A stretch of DNA of 64,000 nt from Aurantimonas endophytica (GTDB lineage: Bacteria; Pseudomonadota; Alphaproteobacteria; Rhizobiales; Rhizobiaceae): positions 186,001 through 250,000 of the forward strand of contig NZ_JACIEM010000007.1 in the NCBI RefSeq assembly GCF_014196845.1, given 5' to 3'. Position numbers and translations under genes: made by a program. Below, one piece after another: positions 47,345-57,501 of this stretch. How positions within the stretch are numbered: position 1 is the first letter of the stretch; each line of letters opens with the position of its first letter. Below the pieces are notes generated by a model that did no database searches, was not told the origin of the DNA, and worked only from the letters and a program-made list of their open reading frames with translations.

Positions 47345-48604
47345 GTGGCAGCGACTGACACCCATCAGGCGATCGAGACGGTCTTCCGGATCGAACAGGC
47401 CCGGCTGATCGCCGGCCTCACCCGCTTGGTGCGGGATGTGGGGCTAGCCGAGGAACTGGCGCAGGACGCCCTCGTCGCGGCACTCGCCGAGTGGCCGAGG
47501 ACCGGCGTGCCCAATCGTCCCGGCGCCTGGCTCATGGCGACGGCCAAGCGCCGCGCCATCGACCAGTTCCGGCATGAGCGGATGCGGGCGGAAAAGCACG
47601 CCGAGATCGGCCGCGACCTCGTGGCCGGGACCGGCGGACCCGAGGCGATCGAGGCGGCGCTCGACGATGAGGTCGGCGACGAACTGCTCGGCCTGATCTT
47701 CGTCGCCTGCCATCCGGTGCTGTCGCGCGAGGCCCGCGCGGCGCTGACGCTGCGGCTGATCGGCGGACTGACCACCGGCGAGATCGGTCGGGCCTTCCTC
47801 ACCCCCGAGCCGACAATCGCCCAGCGCATCGTGCGGGCGAAGAAGACGCTGGGAAAGTCCGGCCTCGCCTACGAGGTGCCGCGCGGCGAGGCACGGCAGG
47901 AGCGGCTCGGCTCTGTGCTGGAGGTGATCTACCTGATCTTCAACGAGGGCTATGCGGCGACGGCCGGCGAGGATTTGATCCGGCCGGCGCTCTGCACCGA
48001 GGCGCGGCGCCTCGGTGCCATCCTCGCCGGTCTCGCGCCGGAGGAACCGGAGGTGTTCGGCCTCGTCGCGCTGATGGACATCCAGGCCTCGCGCTTCGCC
48101 GCTCGTGTGGCAGCGGACGGATCGCTGGTCCCGCTCACCCTGCAGAATCGCGCCAGCTGGGACCGGCTGCTGATCCGGCGGGGTCTCGCCGCGCTGGACC
48201 GTGCCGAGGCGCTGGGCGGCGCCGGCGGGCCTTATGCGCTGCAGGCGGCCCTGGCGGCGTGCCACGCGCGGGCGCCGCGGGCCGAGGATACCGACTGGCG
48301 TCGCATCGCCGGGCTCTACGAGACGCTCCGGAAGGTGATGCCGTCGCCGGTGGTCGACCTCAACCGGGCGATCGCCCACAGCATGGCCTTCGGACCGGAA
48401 GCCGGCCTGGCGCTGCTGCCGGCGCTGGAAGCGGTGGGGACGCTGCGCGATTACGCGCCGCTTTGGGCGGCCAAGGGCGACTTCCTGTTCCGGGCGGGGC
48501 GCATGCCGGAGGCGAAGGCTGCCTTCGAGCAGGCTGCCAACCTGTCACGGAATGAACCGGAGAAGGCGTTCCTGCTGGGGCGGGCGGATAGTTGTGGCGA
48601 TTGA
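47345..48604 (+). CDS. ECF42-type RNA polymerase sigma factor with C-terminal TPR-like extension
   Basis: A 419-residue sigma factor. Region 2 (about 20-85: EELAQDALVAALAEWP, RPGAWLMATAKRRAIDQFRH) binds the -10 element and core polymerase; region 4 (about 130-180: GLTTGEIGRAFLTPEPTIAQRIVRAKK) binds the -35. The C-terminal 220 residues are helical with a TPR flavour (AIAHSMAFGPEAGL, APLWAAKGDFLFRAGRMPEAKAAFEQA) and include DLNRAIA. In this group the extension replaces a classic anti-sigma factor. It starts at GTG. No anti-sigma gene is adjacent. Confidence 0.92.
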   Translation: MAATDTHQAIETVFRIEQARLIAGLTRLVRDVGLAEELAQDALVAALAEWPRTGVPNRPGAWLMATAKRRAIDQFRHERMRAEKHAEIGRDLVAGTGGPEAIEAALDDEVGDELLGLIFVACHPVLSREARAALTLRLIGGLTTGEIGRAFLTPEPTIAQRIVRAKKTLGKSGLAYEVPRGEARQERLGSVLEVIYLIFNEGYAATAGEDLIRPALCTEARRLGAILAGLAPEEPEVFGLVALMDIQASRFAARVAADGSLVPLTLQNRASWDRLLIRRGLAALDRAEALGGAGGPYALQAALAACHARAPRAEDTDWRRIAGLYETLRKVMPSPVVDLNRAIAHSMAFGPEAGLALLPALEAVGTLRDYAPLWAAKGDFLFRAGRMPEAKAAFEQAANLSRNEPEKAFLLGRADSCGD

Positions 48605-48618
48605 CCGGAGACGGCCGA

Positions 48619-48966
48619 TCAGCCGCGGGCGGATTTCGCCAGCGTCACGCCCTTCTTGCGGGGACCGGGGCCGCCGTCCTCGAACAGGCCCTGCTCGGTG
48701 GCCTGCTGGAAGAGCAAATCGCCCTTGATCCCGGCGATCACCCGCAGGTCGCGCAACTCGCAGAGCCCGGCGATGCGGAAGGCCAGCGGGCGAAGGTGCA
48801 CGCGGTTGTAGCAGAAGAAGGCGAGGCGGGCCCGGGCCTCCGGGTCGATCTCCCGGATCAGCGCCACCCGTGTCCGCTCATCCGAACGCAGCAGCAGTGC
48901 CAGGACCTCCAGGGGGACCGGACAGGTCGCTTCGTTCGGAACCGAGTCTCTGTTCGCCGCCACCAT
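48619..48966 (-). CDS. Uncharacterised 115-residue protein
   Basis: I do not recognise this protein. With the start at the ATG at 48966 it has 115 residues, is mostly helical and neutral (PLEVLALLLRSDERTRVALIREIDPEARARLAFFCYNRV) and ends in a basic tail (GPRKKGVTLAKSARG). This start has GAGG five bases upstream; an upstream ATG (49050) has none. It is convergent with the sigma-factor gene (14 bases between stops) and transcribed in the same direction as ubiG. No signal peptide or membrane segment is seen. Confidence 0.62.
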   Translation of the reverse strand: MVAANRDSVPNEATCPVPLEVLALLLRSDERTRVALIREIDPEARARLAFFCYNRVHLRPLAFRIAGLCELRDLRVIAGIKGDLLFQQATEQGLFEDGGPGPRKKGVTLAKSARG

Positions 48967-49138
48967 CTCACCCTCGGGGTCGTTGTCTGTTCGTGCCGGT
49001 TTTTCAGTGCCCGCCTTGACGCGGCGCAATTCCCGCCGCTGGGCCACCATCGGCGCCTGGGCTTGCCCAAACCTTACGGGTAGGCGGCTAACGGCCTGAA
49101 GCTGCAGGATGTCCCCAGGATTCTCGGCCGGTGTGCCC

Positions 49139-49888
49139 TCAGACCGAAGGACGGCGGGCGAGGACCATGTAGTTGACGTCGGTGTCGCGGGACTGCCGCC
49201 AGGCGTCGGCGAGCGGGTGATAGACGACGCCGATCTCGTCGATCATCGACAGGCCCTGCCGTTCGACCGGACCGGCGATCTCCTCGGGACGGACCAGCTT
49301 GGAAAACTGGTGCGTGCCCTTGGGCAGCCAGCCGAGGACGTATTCGGCGCCGACGATGGCGAAGGTGTAGGCCTTCAGCGTCCGGTTGATCGTCGCGACA
49401 AAGAGCAGGCCGCCCGGCTTCACCATCGCGGCGCAGGAGGTGAGGAAGAGGTCGACGTCGGCGACATGCTCGACGATTTCGAGGGCGAGGACCACGTCGA
49501 ATTTCTCGCCGCCGGCGGCGATCGCCTCGGCCGTGGTGGCGCGGTAGTCGATCGACAGGCCACTCTCGGCCGCGTGCAGGCGCGCGACCTCGATATTCGT
49601 CTCCGACGCGTCGGCCCCGACGACATGGGCGCCGAGCCGCGCCATGGGCTCGCAGATCAGGCCGCCGCCGCAGCCGATATCGAGCAGCGACAGTCCCTCG
49701 AACGGCTTGCCGCGCGTGAGGTCGCTGGCGAAGTTCATCGCCAGCTGGGCACGGATATATTCCAGCCGCACCGGATTGAACTTGTGCAGCGGCTTGAACT
49801 TGCCCGCCGGGTTCCACCATTCCTGCGCCAGGCGCGAAAACCGCTCGACCTCGCCGGCATCGATCGTGGTGCCCTCGCTTGCGTTCAT
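49139..49888 (-). CDS. ubiG: Ubiquinone biosynthesis O-methyltransferase
   Basis: Performs both O-methylations in ubiquinone synthesis (on the 2-polyprenyl-6-hydroxyphenol and the later demethylubiquinol). The product has 249 residues. [19 protein letters not shown] is the conserved N terminus; motif [10 protein letters not shown] is at 68-76; [13 protein letters not shown] and [26 protein letters not shown] are UbiG-specific and shown here in parts. The ATG at 49888 follows AAGGAGCGAGACGACG. It is divergent from lysC. Confidence 0.95.
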   Translation of the reverse strand: MNASEGTTIDAGEVERFSRLAQEWWNPAGKFKPLHKFNPVRLEYIRAQLAMNFASDLTRGKPFEGLSLLDIGCGGGLICEPMARLGAHVVGADASETNIEVARLHAAESGLSIDYRATTAEAIAAGGEKFDVVLALEIVEHVADVDLFLTSCAAMVKPGGLLFVATINRTLKAYTFAIVGAEYVLGWLPKGTHQFSKLVRPEEIAGPVERQGLSMIDEIGVVYHPLADAWRQSRDTDVNYMVLARRPSV

Positions 49889-50111
49889 CGTCGTCTCGCT
49901 CCTTGTTGTTCCTCCGCGCATGTTCCGCCGCGGGCCGCGAAGTCAAGCGGCCGCGACCATCGGCAGCGCTGCAGCGGCCGGCGGATTGCGGATCGGGGCC
50001 GCATCGGTTACGGAACGGCCGCTCGGCGCCGGGGGTGGCGGGCACTCGCCTCGTGCCCGTTTCCCGCAGCCGGACACCGTTCCGCACCTCATACGACACC
50101 GATCCGCTTTC

Positions 50112-51365
50112 ATGGCCCGCATCGTTCTCAAATTCGGCGGCACGTCCGTCGCCGACATCGACCGCATCAAAAACGTCGCGCGGCACGTCAAACGCGAGGT
50201 CGATGCCGGCCACGACGTGGCCGTGGTGGTGTCGGCGATGTCCGGCAAGACCAACGAGCTCGTCGGCTGGTGCCGGGCGGCCTCGCCGATCCACGACGCG
50301 CGGGAATACGACGCCGTCGTCGCCAGCGGCGAGCAGGTGACGGCCGGGCTGCTGGCGATCACGCTGCAGGCGATGGGCGTCAACGCGCGCTCCTGGCAGG
50401 GCTGGCAGATCGCCATCAAGACGGACGGGGCGCATGGCGCGGCGCGGATCCAGGAGATCGACGCCGCCGAGATCGTACGGCGCTTCGCCGACAATCAGGT
50501 GGCGGTCATCGCCGGCTTCCAGGGCATCGCGCCGGACAATCGGATCGCGACGCTCGGGCGCGGCGGCTCCGACACCAGCGCGGTCGCGGTGGCCGCGGCC
50601 ATCAAGGCCGATCGCTGCGACATCTATACCGACGTCGACGGGGTCTACACGACCGACCCGCGCATCGAGCCGAAGGCGCGCCGCATGAGCCGCATCTCGT
50701 TCGAGGAGATGCTGGAGATGGCCTCGCTCGGCGCCAAGGTGCTGCAGGTCCGATCCGTCGAACTCGCCATGGTGCATAAGGTGCGCATGTTCGTGCGCTC
50801 GTCATTCGAGGATCCGGACGCGCCCGGCATGGGAGACTTCGACAACCCGCCGGGAACTCTCATTTGCGACGAGGATGAAATCGTGGAACAGCAGGTCGTC
50901 ACAGGGATCGCCTATGCCAGGGACGAGGCGCAGATCTCGCTGCGCCGGGTCGAGGACCAGCCGGGCGTCGCCGCCGCGATCTTCGGGCCGCTCGCCGAAG
51001 CCGGCGTCAATGTCGACATGATCGTCCAGAACATCTCCGAATCGGGCGCCACGACCGACATGACCTTCACGGTGCCCGCGGGCGACCTGCAAAAGGCCAC
51101 CGCGGTGCTGGAGACGGCGAAATCGGCGATGCGCTACGAGGCCATCCAGAGCGAGCAGGGCCTGACCAAGGTCTCGGTCATCGGCGTCGGCATGCGCAGC
51201 CACACCGGCGTCGCGGCCACCGCCTTCAAGGCGCTGGCCAGCCGCGGCATCAACATCCGCGCCATCACCACCTCCGAAATCAAGATCTCGATCCTGATCG
51301 ACGGAGAGTACACCGAGCTGGCGGTCCGGGCGCTGCACTCTGTCTACGGCCTCGACAAGCCGTGA
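50112..51365 (+). CDS. lysC: Aspartate kinase
   Basis: Phosphorylates aspartate, the entry to lysine, threonine and methionine synthesis. The product has 417 residues, the monofunctional alpha-type length. KFGGTSVAD at the start, GRGGSDTSAVAVAAA and the YTDVDGVYTTDPR block make the kinase domain; two C-terminal ACT domains (from about 265: ISLRRVEDQPGVAAAIFGPLAEAGVNVDMIVQN, in pieces) give feedback control by lysine and/or threonine. An internal start for a beta subunit, as in Bacillus, is conceivable at an ATG near residue 250 but is not evident. Confidence 0.96.
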   Translation: MARIVLKFGGTSVADIDRIKNVARHVKREVDAGHDVAVVVSAMSGKTNELVGWCRAASPIHDAREYDAVVASGEQVTAGLLAITLQAMGVNARSWQGWQIAIKTDGAHGAARIQEIDAAEIVRRFADNQVAVIAGFQGIAPDNRIATLGRGGSDTSAVAVAAAIKADRCDIYTDVDGVYTTDPRIEPKARRMSRISFEEMLEMASLGAKVLQVRSVELAMVHKVRMFVRSSFEDPDAPGMGDFDNPPGTLICDEDEIVEQQVVTGIAYARDEAQISLRRVEDQPGVAAAIFGPLAEAGVNVDMIVQNISESGATTDMTFTVPAGDLQKATAVLETAKSAMRYEAIQSEQGLTKVSVIGVGMRSHTGVAATAFKALASRGINIRAITTSEIKISILIDGEYTELAVRALHSVYGLDKP

Positions 51366-51565
51366 CCCGGCGGGTTGAAGCCTGCGGTTGCGCTGGGTAA
51401 GACGCGGACGGAGCGGGTTGTCCGCAGGGGATCGGGGAGCATCCGTCATTCGGTTGTCTCCGGGGCACGGAAGTGTGATCTGATAGAACGAGAGTCGAAC
51501 CGCACCGGGCCCCGGGCGCGGCCGGCCGTCGCCGAAAACGAGAGATTGCGTTGATCAGGAGCGAC

Positions 51566-53818
51566 ATGTCAGGTCCGCGCGTCCTCATGCGCCGCATCCG
51601 GGAGCTCATGGCCGAGCCGCTCGACCCACAGGCGCGTCTCGACCAGATCGTTCGGCAGATCGCCCAGAACATGGTGGCCGAGGTCTGCTCGCTCTACGTC
51701 CTGCGGGCCGATGCGGTGCTGGAACTCTACGCCACCGAGGGCCTCAACCCGGGCTCCGTCCACCTTGCCCAGCTGAAACTCGGCGAGGGCCTCGTCGGCA
51801 CGATTGCTGCCACGGCCCGGCCGCTGAACCTTTCCGAAGCGCAGAAGCACCCCGCCTTCACCTACCTGCCGGAGACCGGCGAGGAGATCTACAACTCCTT
51901 CCTCGGCGTGCCGATCCTGCGGGCCGGCCGGACGCTCGGCGTGCTGGTCGTCCAGAACAAGTCGGCGCGGCTCTACCGCGACGAGGAGTCCGAGGCGCTG
52001 GAGACGGTGGCGATGGTCGTCGCCGAGATGATCGCGGCCGGCAGCCTGGAAGGCCTGTCGCGGCCGGGCGTCGCCCTCGACCTGTCGCGGCCGGTGAGCT
52101 TCGACGGCGAGGCGCTGTCCGACGGGATCGGCATCGGCCACGTGATCCTCCACGAGCCGCGCGTCGTGGTGACCAACCTCTTCAACGAGGACGTCGAGGC
52201 GGAGGTCGACCGGCTGAGCAGGGCGCTCGGCATATTGCGGGTCTCGATCGAGGACATGCTGGCGCGACGCGACGTCGCCGCCGAGGGCGAGCACCGGGCG
52301 GTGCTCGAGGCCTACCGGATGTTCGCGCATGATCGCGGCTGGGTGCGCCGGCTGGAGGAGGCGGTCCGCAACGGGCTGACCGCCGAGGCGGCGGTCGAGA
52401 AGGTGCAGTCGGACATGCGGGCGCGCATGATGCACATGACCGACCCCTATATCCGCGAGCGGCTGCACGATTTCGACGATCTCGCGAACCGACTGCTGCG
52501 CCAGCTGATCGGCCGCGACGGCCATCCCGAGGATTCCGCCGAGGGCGACGCGGTCATCGTCGCGCGCTCGATGGGTGCGGCGGAGCTGCTCGACTACCGG
52601 CGGGAGATGATCCGCGGCCTGGTGCTGGAAGAGGGCGCGGCGACGAGCCACGTCGTCATCGTCGCCCGCGCGCTCGGCATCCCGGTCGTCGGGCAGGTGA
52701 AGGGCGCGGTCTCCATGTCGGAGAACCGCGACCTCATCATCGTCGACGGCGAGGATGGCGGGGTGCATCTGCGACCGCCGGCCGAACTCGCGGCGCTGTT
52801 TTCCGACAAGGCGCGGTTCCGCGAGCGGCGCCAGGAGCGCTATCGCTCGCTCCGCGACGTGCCGTCGTGCACCAAGGACGGCGTCGCGATCGACCTGGAG
52901 ATGAATGCCGGCCTGCTCGTCGACCTGCCGCAGCTGGAGGAATCGGGCGCGGCCGGGATCGGCCTGTTCCGCACCGAGCTGCAGTTCATGGTCGCCTCGA
53001 CGATGCCGCGCGCCAGCGACCAGGAGCGGCTCTACGCGGCGGTGCTCAACGCAGCAGGGGATCGGCCCGTCACCTTCCGGACGCTTGACGTCGGGGGCGA
53101 CAAGGTGCTGCCCTATATCAGCCAGTCGCCGGAGGAGAACCCGGCGCTCGGCTACCGGGCGCTGCGGCTGGCGCTCGACCGGCCGGGGCTGATGCGCACC
53201 CAGCTGAGGGCGCTGCTGAAGGCCGCCGCTGGCCGCGAGCTGCGGGTGATGTTCCCGATGGTGACCGACGTCGGCGAGGTGCAGCAGGCCCGGGCGCTGA
53301 TCGACCGGGAGCTGAAGCACCTCACCCGGTTCGGCCATCCGATGCCCGCCGAGCTCAAGATCGGCGCGATGATCGAAGTGCCGTCGACGCTTTTCCAGCT
53401 CGACGAGCTGATGGCGGTACTCGACTTCGTTTCGGTCGGCTCGAACGATCTGTTCCAGTTCTTCGCCGCCGTCGACCGGGGCAATGCCAGGGTCGCCGGC
53501 CGCTTCGACGATCTGTCGGTGCCGTTCCTCAGGGCCCTGCGGACCATCGTCGAGGCCGGGAACCGGCACGGCGTACCGGTGACGCTGTGCGGCGAAATGG
53601 CCGGGCGCCCGCTCAGCGCGATGGCGTTGATCGGCCTCGGCTTCCGCTCCATATCCATGGCGCCGCCATCAATCGGGCCGGTGAAGGCGATGATCGTCGA
53701 AATGAGCGTCGGCGATCTGGAAGTGGCGATGCGCGCGAAGCTGGACGAGGCGCACGGAGCGGACGGCATGCGCGAGATGCTCGTCGAATACGCCAGGGCG
53801 CATTCGATTCCCCATTAG
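51566..53818 (+). CDS. ptsP: Phosphoenolpyruvate-protein phosphotransferase, nitrogen type (EI-Ntr)
   Basis: First enzyme of the PTS-Ntr regulatory chain, passing phosphate from PEP to NPr. The 750-residue product has an N-terminal GAF domain (about 15-165), a linker, the phosphohistidine domain with the active His near 362 ([19 protein letters not shown]), and the PEP-binding TIM barrel with [12 protein letters not shown] and [10 protein letters not shown]. The ATG at 51566 was chosen over an in-frame TTG at 51551 because AGGAG lies four bases before it. GAF sensing of glutamine is known in relatives and is expected here. Confidence 0.95.
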   Translation: MSGPRVLMRRIRELMAEPLDPQARLDQIVRQIAQNMVAEVCSLYVLRADAVLELYATEGLNPGSVHLAQLKLGEGLVGTIAATARPLNLSEAQKHPAFTYLPETGEEIYNSFLGVPILRAGRTLGVLVVQNKSARLYRDEESEALETVAMVVAEMIAAGSLEGLSRPGVALDLSRPVSFDGEALSDGIGIGHVILHEPRVVVTNLFNEDVEAEVDRLSRALGILRVSIEDMLARRDVAAEGEHRAVLEAYRMFAHDRGWVRRLEEAVRNGLTAEAAVEKVQSDMRARMMHMTDPYIRERLHDFDDLANRLLRQLIGRDGHPEDSAEGDAVIVARSMGAAELLDYRREMIRGLVLEEGAATSHVVIVARALGIPVVGQVKGAVSMSENRDLIIVDGEDGGVHLRPPAELAALFSDKARFRERRQERYRSLRDVPSCTKDGVAIDLEMNAGLLVDLPQLEESGAAGIGLFRTELQFMVASTMPRASDQERLYAAVLNAAGDRPVTFRTLDVGGDKVLPYISQSPEENPALGYRALRLALDRPGLMRTQLRALLKAAAGRELRVMFPMVTDVGEVQQARALIDRELKHLTRFGHPMPAELKIGAMIEVPSTLFQLDELMAVLDFVSVGSNDLFQFFAAVDRGNARVAGRFDDLSVPFLRALRTIVEAGNRHGVPVTLCGEMAGRPLSAMALIGLGFRSISMAPPSIGPVKAMIVEMSVGDLEVAMRAKLDEAHGADGMREMLVEYARAHSIPH

Positions 53819-53910
53819 CGAGCCGGCGGGCAGGTGCCTTCCGCCGCCCTCTGCCTGCGACGGCGGTCGCCGGCGCGCTGTCTTTCAAGCTTCGGACATT
53901 TCAGGATCCC

Positions 53911-54990
53911 ATGGCAAATTTGCCGAGCGCCAAACTCAACGAAATCCTGTCGCGGTTCGGCTATCTCGAGAACGAGATGGCCAAGAGCCCGGAACACGGC
54001 GTCTATGCCGGGCTGGCGGCGGAATATGCCGGGCTCGAGCCGGTCGTTGCCGCGATCCGTTCGTATCGCAGGGTCGAGGAGGAGCTGGCCGGTTCGCTGG
54101 CGCTGCGCGACGATCCTTCCGCCGATCGCGAGATGCGCGAGCTCGCGGAGATGGAGATCGACAGCCTGCGGGAGGAACTCGAACGGCTGAGCGGCGAGAT
54201 CCGGATCCTGCTGCTGCCCCGGGACGCGGCCGACGAGAAGGGCGCGATCCTCGAAATCCGCGCCGGCACCGGCGGCTCGGAGGCGGGGCTCTTCGCCGGC
54301 GACCTGTTCCGCATGTATCAGCGCTATGCCGAGCTCCACGGCTGGAAGGTGGACGTGTTGTCGGCCAGCGAAGGCGAGGTCGGCGGCTACAAGGAAGTCA
54401 TCGCGGCGATCAAGGGCGCCGGCGTCTTCTCGCGGATGAAGTTCGAATCGGGCGTGCACCGCGTGCAGCGCGTGCCGGAGACCGAATCGGGGGGCCGGAT
54501 CCATACTTCCGCCGCCACCGTCGCGGTGCTGCCGGAGGCCGAGGACATCGACGTCGAGGTGCGCCCCGAGGACATCCGCATCGACACGATGCGGGCATCG
54601 GGCGCCGGCGGCCAGCACGTCAACACCACCGATTCCGCCGTGCGGATCACCCATATCCCGAGCGGTATCGTCGTGACCTCGTCGGAGAAGTCGCAGCACC
54701 AGAACCGCGCAAGGGCGATGCAGGTGCTGAAGGCGCGGCTGTTCGACATGGAACGACAGCGGGCCGACGACGAGCGATCGGCCGCCCGCAAGAGCCAGGT
54801 CGGCAGCGGCGATCGCTCCGAGCGCATCCGCACCTACAATTTTCCGCAGGGAAGGGTCACCGACCACCGGATCAACCTGACGCTCTACAAGCTGGACCGG
54901 GTCATCGAGGGCGAGATGGACGAGCTGGTCGAGGCGCTGGTCGCCGATCACCAGGCGCAGCTCCTGGCGGCCGTCGGCGCCGATGCCTGA
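53911..54990 (+). CDS. prfA: Peptide chain release factor 1
   Basis: Reads UAA and UAG and triggers peptide release. The product has 359 residues, full length. The catalytic GGQ is at 233-235 ([14 protein letters not shown]); the codon-recognition PxT loop is in the region near 180-190 (VQRVPETES); and the family segment [18 protein letters not shown] is intact. The Gln of GGQ is methylated by PrmC, whose gene overlaps the end of this one by eight bases. Confidence 0.97.
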   Translation: MANLPSAKLNEILSRFGYLENEMAKSPEHGVYAGLAAEYAGLEPVVAAIRSYRRVEEELAGSLALRDDPSADREMRELAEMEIDSLREELERLSGEIRILLLPRDAADEKGAILEIRAGTGGSEAGLFAGDLFRMYQRYAELHGWKVDVLSASEGEVGGYKEVIAAIKGAGVFSRMKFESGVHRVQRVPETESGGRIHTSAATVAVLPEAEDIDVEVRPEDIRIDTMRASGAGGQHVNTTDSAVRITHIPSGIVVTSSEKSQHQNRARAMQVLKARLFDMERQRADDERSAARKSQVGSGDRSERIRTYNFPQGRVTDHRINLTLYKLDRVIEGEMDELVEALVADHQAQLLAAVGADA

Positions 54991-55864
54991 GAGCGGCAGC
55001 GCCCGGGCGGAGGACATGCTCCGGCCGGCGGCAGAGCGGCTGCGGGCCGGCGGGGCGGCAACGCCGGATCTCGACGCCCGCCTGCTGCTGGCCGAGGCTG
55101 CCGGGCTGCCGGCGAGTGAAATGCACCGTCATGCGAGGCTGCCATCCTCGCCGGACGTGGCCGAGAGCTTCGAGCGGTTCCTTCAGCGGCGCCTGGCGGG
55201 GGAGCCGGTGCACCGGATCCTCGGCCGCCGGGCGTTCTACGCCCACGATTTCCTGCTTTCACCCGATACGCTGGAGCCGCGGCCGGACACGGAGATCCTC
55301 GTCGACGAGGCATCGGAGGCGGTGGCGGCCTCGATCGAGGCAACGGGGCGCTGCGTCTTCGCCGATATCGGGACCGGCACTGGGGCGATTGCGGTCTCGC
55401 TGTTGGCCCTGCACCCGGCAGCGGTGGCGGTCGCCACCGACATCAGCGAGGCGGCGTTGGCCACCGCCCGGCGCAATGCCGAGGCTGCGGGCGTGGCGCA
55501 TCGCATGCTGCCGGTGCGGATGGATTATCTGGCGGGGCTGGCAGGACCTCTTGATCTCCTGGTATCGAACCCCCCATATGTTCCCCACCACGACATTGCG
55601 TCACTGGCGCGCGAGGTGCGCGAACACGACCCGCTGAGGGCCCTCGACGGCGGAGCGGACGGGCTGGACGCCTACCATGCGATCGCGCGATCCGCTGCTA
55701 GTGTGGTTCGTGCCGGTGGCGAGGTGATCGTCGAGTTCGGGATCGGCCAGGGGGCGTCGATCGAAGAGATTTTCGGCAACGAGGGCCTGGTGTTTCTCAG
55801 GACGGCTAAGGATCTTGGCGGCAAGGACCGGGTGCTGCGGTTCCGGTCCCCAGGTCGCGGTTAA
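54983..55864 (+). CDS. prmC: Peptide chain release factor N5-glutamine methyltransferase
   Basis: Methylates the GGQ glutamine of release factors. The product has 293 residues. A helical N-terminal domain (to about 90) precedes the SAM domain with [11 protein letters not shown] (motif I) and the substrate-amide motif NPPY at 196-199 ([11 protein letters not shown]). The ATG lies within the last codons of prfA. A 338-base region without a gene follows. Confidence 0.96.
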   Translation: MPESGSARAEDMLRPAAERLRAGGAATPDLDARLLLAEAAGLPASEMHRHARLPSSPDVAESFERFLQRRLAGEPVHRILGRRAFYAHDFLLSPDTLEPRPDTEILVDEASEAVAASIEATGRCVFADIGTGTGAIAVSLLALHPAAVAVATDISEAALATARRNAEAAGVAHRMLPVRMDYLAGLAGPLDLLVSNPPYVPHHDIASLAREVREHDPLRALDGGADGLDAYHAIARSAASVVRAGGEVIVEFGIGQGASIEEIFGNEGLVFLRTAKDLGGKDRVLRFRSPGRG

Positions 55865-55980
55865 ACCGCAAAGCCATGGAAGAAGAGCTTGCGAGACCGG
55901 TGCAAACCCTTCTTCAAGTAGCGAGAAAGCACTTGTGGCTGGACGTTTTCCCTTCTAGGGTCCTGCGTATAGCCGAGCAT

Positions 55981-56032
55981 TCGAGGGGGACATCCCGATC
56001 GATGCCGCAGCGATGCGGCCCGGGATGCTCGA
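55981..56032 (+). promoter_or_regulatory. Long nested hairpin with a GNRA tetraloop
   Basis: Three stacked helices: TCGAG (55981-55985) with CTCGA (56028-56032); CATCCCG (55991-55997) with CGGGATG (56021-56027); and GCCGCA (56004-56009) with TGCGGC (56014-56019), closed by the loop GCGA (56010-56013), a GNRA tetraloop. All 18 base pairs are perfect. The bulges lie mainly on the 5' side. No T-run follows, so it is not a terminator of prmC; a structured RNA is more likely. Confidence 0.5.
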
Positions 56033-56130
56033 GATGACCAATGGGTCGTCCGTGCCGGCATTGGGTGTCGCCAGGCGCAAACACTTAAAACTCTTTGAGG
56101 CGGCTGTGCAGCTGCGCGGTCGATGAGCAT

Positions 56131-56149
56131 GAACACGCTTGGCGTGTTC
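56131..56149 (+). promoter_or_regulatory. Perfect 8-bp hairpin before the DUF4167 gene
   Basis: GAACACGC (56131-56138) and GCGTGTTC (56142-56149) pair perfectly around TTG. It ends 53 bases before the start codon, with no T-run after it. It could be part of the leader or an operator dyad. Confidence 0.4.
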
Positions 56150-56202
56150 GCAGGCAAGGGGCCAGACCGGCGGGGCCGGCACATCCAGAAGACGGGAAGA
56201 GC

Positions 56203-57345
56203 ATGAGGCCAGGACAGCAGCAGCAGCAGCAGAAGAACCGTATGCGCGGTCGGGGACGGAAAGGTCCCAACCCGCTCTCGCGCAGTTACGAGTCGAACGG
56301 TCCGGACGTGAAGATCAGGGGCAACGCGCAGCACATCGCCGAGAAATACGGCATGCTGGCGCGCGACGCCTCCGGCGCCGGCGACCGGGTCATGGCCGAG
56401 AACTATCTGCAGCACGCCGAGCATTACAACCGCATCGTTGCCGCGGCGCAGGGCCAGTTCCAGCCGCAGCGCGACGACCGCGACATGCGGGACGGCGACG
56501 AGGACGACGACGATTCGCAGGACTCGCAGGAGTTCCGCAACGACGAGCGGCCGGCTTCCAACGGTGCCCGCGAATCCGACCGCGACGGTTTCCGCGATCG
56601 CGATTCCAACCGGGACCGCGACGGCAATCGGGACGGCAACAGGGATCGCGAGCAGAACCGCAACCGCGACAGCAGCCGCGACCGGGACGGCAACCGCGAC
56701 GGTAATCGTGACCGGGACGGTAATCGCGATCGCGATGGCAATCGGAACCGGGACAACAACCGGGATCGCGACAATAACCGCGACAACCGCCGTGATCGCA
56801 TCCAGCCGCAGGGCACCGGGCCGCAGCCGATCATCGCCCATGACGCGCCGCGCGGCGGAGACGGCCAGCGCGACGATCGCGCGCCGCGAGCGGAGGCCGA
56901 CGGCCGCCGCGACCGCGAGGAAGCTGTTCACGCCGGCAATGGTGGCGGGCAGCCGCAGCGCGACGAGCATGCGCCGCGGCGCGAGGCCGACAGAAGCGGC
57001 GAGAGCGCGGAAGCCGTGAACGCGGCACCAAACGGCGCGACTGCATCCACCGACGAGCAGGCACCGCAGCCGCGGCGCCGTGGCCGTCCGCGTCGCAACC
57101 GCGACGGCGAGGAGGCCGTTTCGAACGAGACGGCGGCCCCGGCGTCGGCGGCTCAGGCGGCGACCGGCACCGGCGAAGCGACCGAAACCCGGCCCGCAGT
57201 GCAGGCCGATGCGCCGGAGGGCGAGGCGCCGGTCAAGCGCCGTCCGGGCCGGCCGCGCAAGAAGAAGCCCGAGGAAGGTTCGGGCGGGGCCAGCGACGGC
57301 GAGGGCAACGAGCTGCCCTCCTTCTTGCTGGCATCCAACGGCTGA
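56203..57345 (+). CDS. DUF4167 domain protein with Arg-Asp/Asn-rich repeats
   Basis: A 380-residue, largely disordered protein. The conserved DUF4167 domain is near residues 10-85 (KNRMRGRGRKGPNPLSRSYESNGPD, NAQHIAEKYGMLARDASGAGDRVMAENYLQHAEHY, shown as parts). Residues about 125-200 are tandem repeats of short Arg, Asp, Asn and Gly units (NRDRDGNRDGN and the like). The C-terminal part is Ala/Glu-rich and ends with two AT-hook-like basic elements (RRRGRPRRNRDGE and KRRPGRPRKKKPEE). These RGRP motifs suggest nucleic-acid binding. The repeat tract keeps its frame, with varied codons. The ATG at 56203 follows GGGAAGAGC. Confidence 0.85.
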   Translation: MRPGQQQQQQKNRMRGRGRKGPNPLSRSYESNGPDVKIRGNAQHIAEKYGMLARDASGAGDRVMAENYLQHAEHYNRIVAAAQGQFQPQRDDRDMRDGDEDDDDSQDSQEFRNDERPASNGARESDRDGFRDRDSNRDRDGNRDGNRDREQNRNRDSSRDRDGNRDGNRDRDGNRDRDGNRNRDNNRDRDNNRDNRRDRIQPQGTGPQPIIAHDAPRGGDGQRDDRAPRAEADGRRDREEAVHAGNGGGQPQRDEHAPRREADRSGESAEAVNAAPNGATASTDEQAPQPRRRGRPRRNRDGEEAVSNETAAPASAAQAATGTGEATETRPAVQADAPEGEAPVKRRPGRPRKKKPEEGSGGASDGEGNELPSFLLASNG

Positions 57346-57380
57346 CCAGCCGCCTGCGGGCGGTTCGGCTGCAGGAATAT

Positions 57381-57418
57381 GAATGGCGTCGCGGTCTCCG
57401 CGGCGCCATTCGTCGTTT
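57381..57418 (+). terminator. Probable intrinsic terminator after the DUF4167 gene
   Basis: GAATGGCG (57381-57388) pairs with CGCCATTC (57404-57411) and an inner CGCGG with CCGCG, leaving a TCT loop: 13 Watson-Crick pairs plus one T-G. The tail CGTTT is short, so termination may be partial. It lies 36 bases after the stop codon. Confidence 0.55.
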
Positions 57419-57501
57419 GGGGGGCATGGCGATTCCCAGATTGCCCTGACATAGCGCAATGACAGGACGTGCAATTCTGCAACAGTCGCGCGTCGGGCCC
57501 C

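Larger units (their letters stand above)
55865..56202 (+). other. Gene-free leader region before the DUF4167 gene
   Basis: A 338-base stretch in which I see no protein gene. It holds a long nested hairpin (55981-56032) and a second perfect hairpin (56131-56149), and a short AT-richer patch (about 56082-56096) that may hold the promoter. The length and structure suggest a regulated 5' leader or a small RNA; neither can be confirmed here. Confidence 0.55.
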
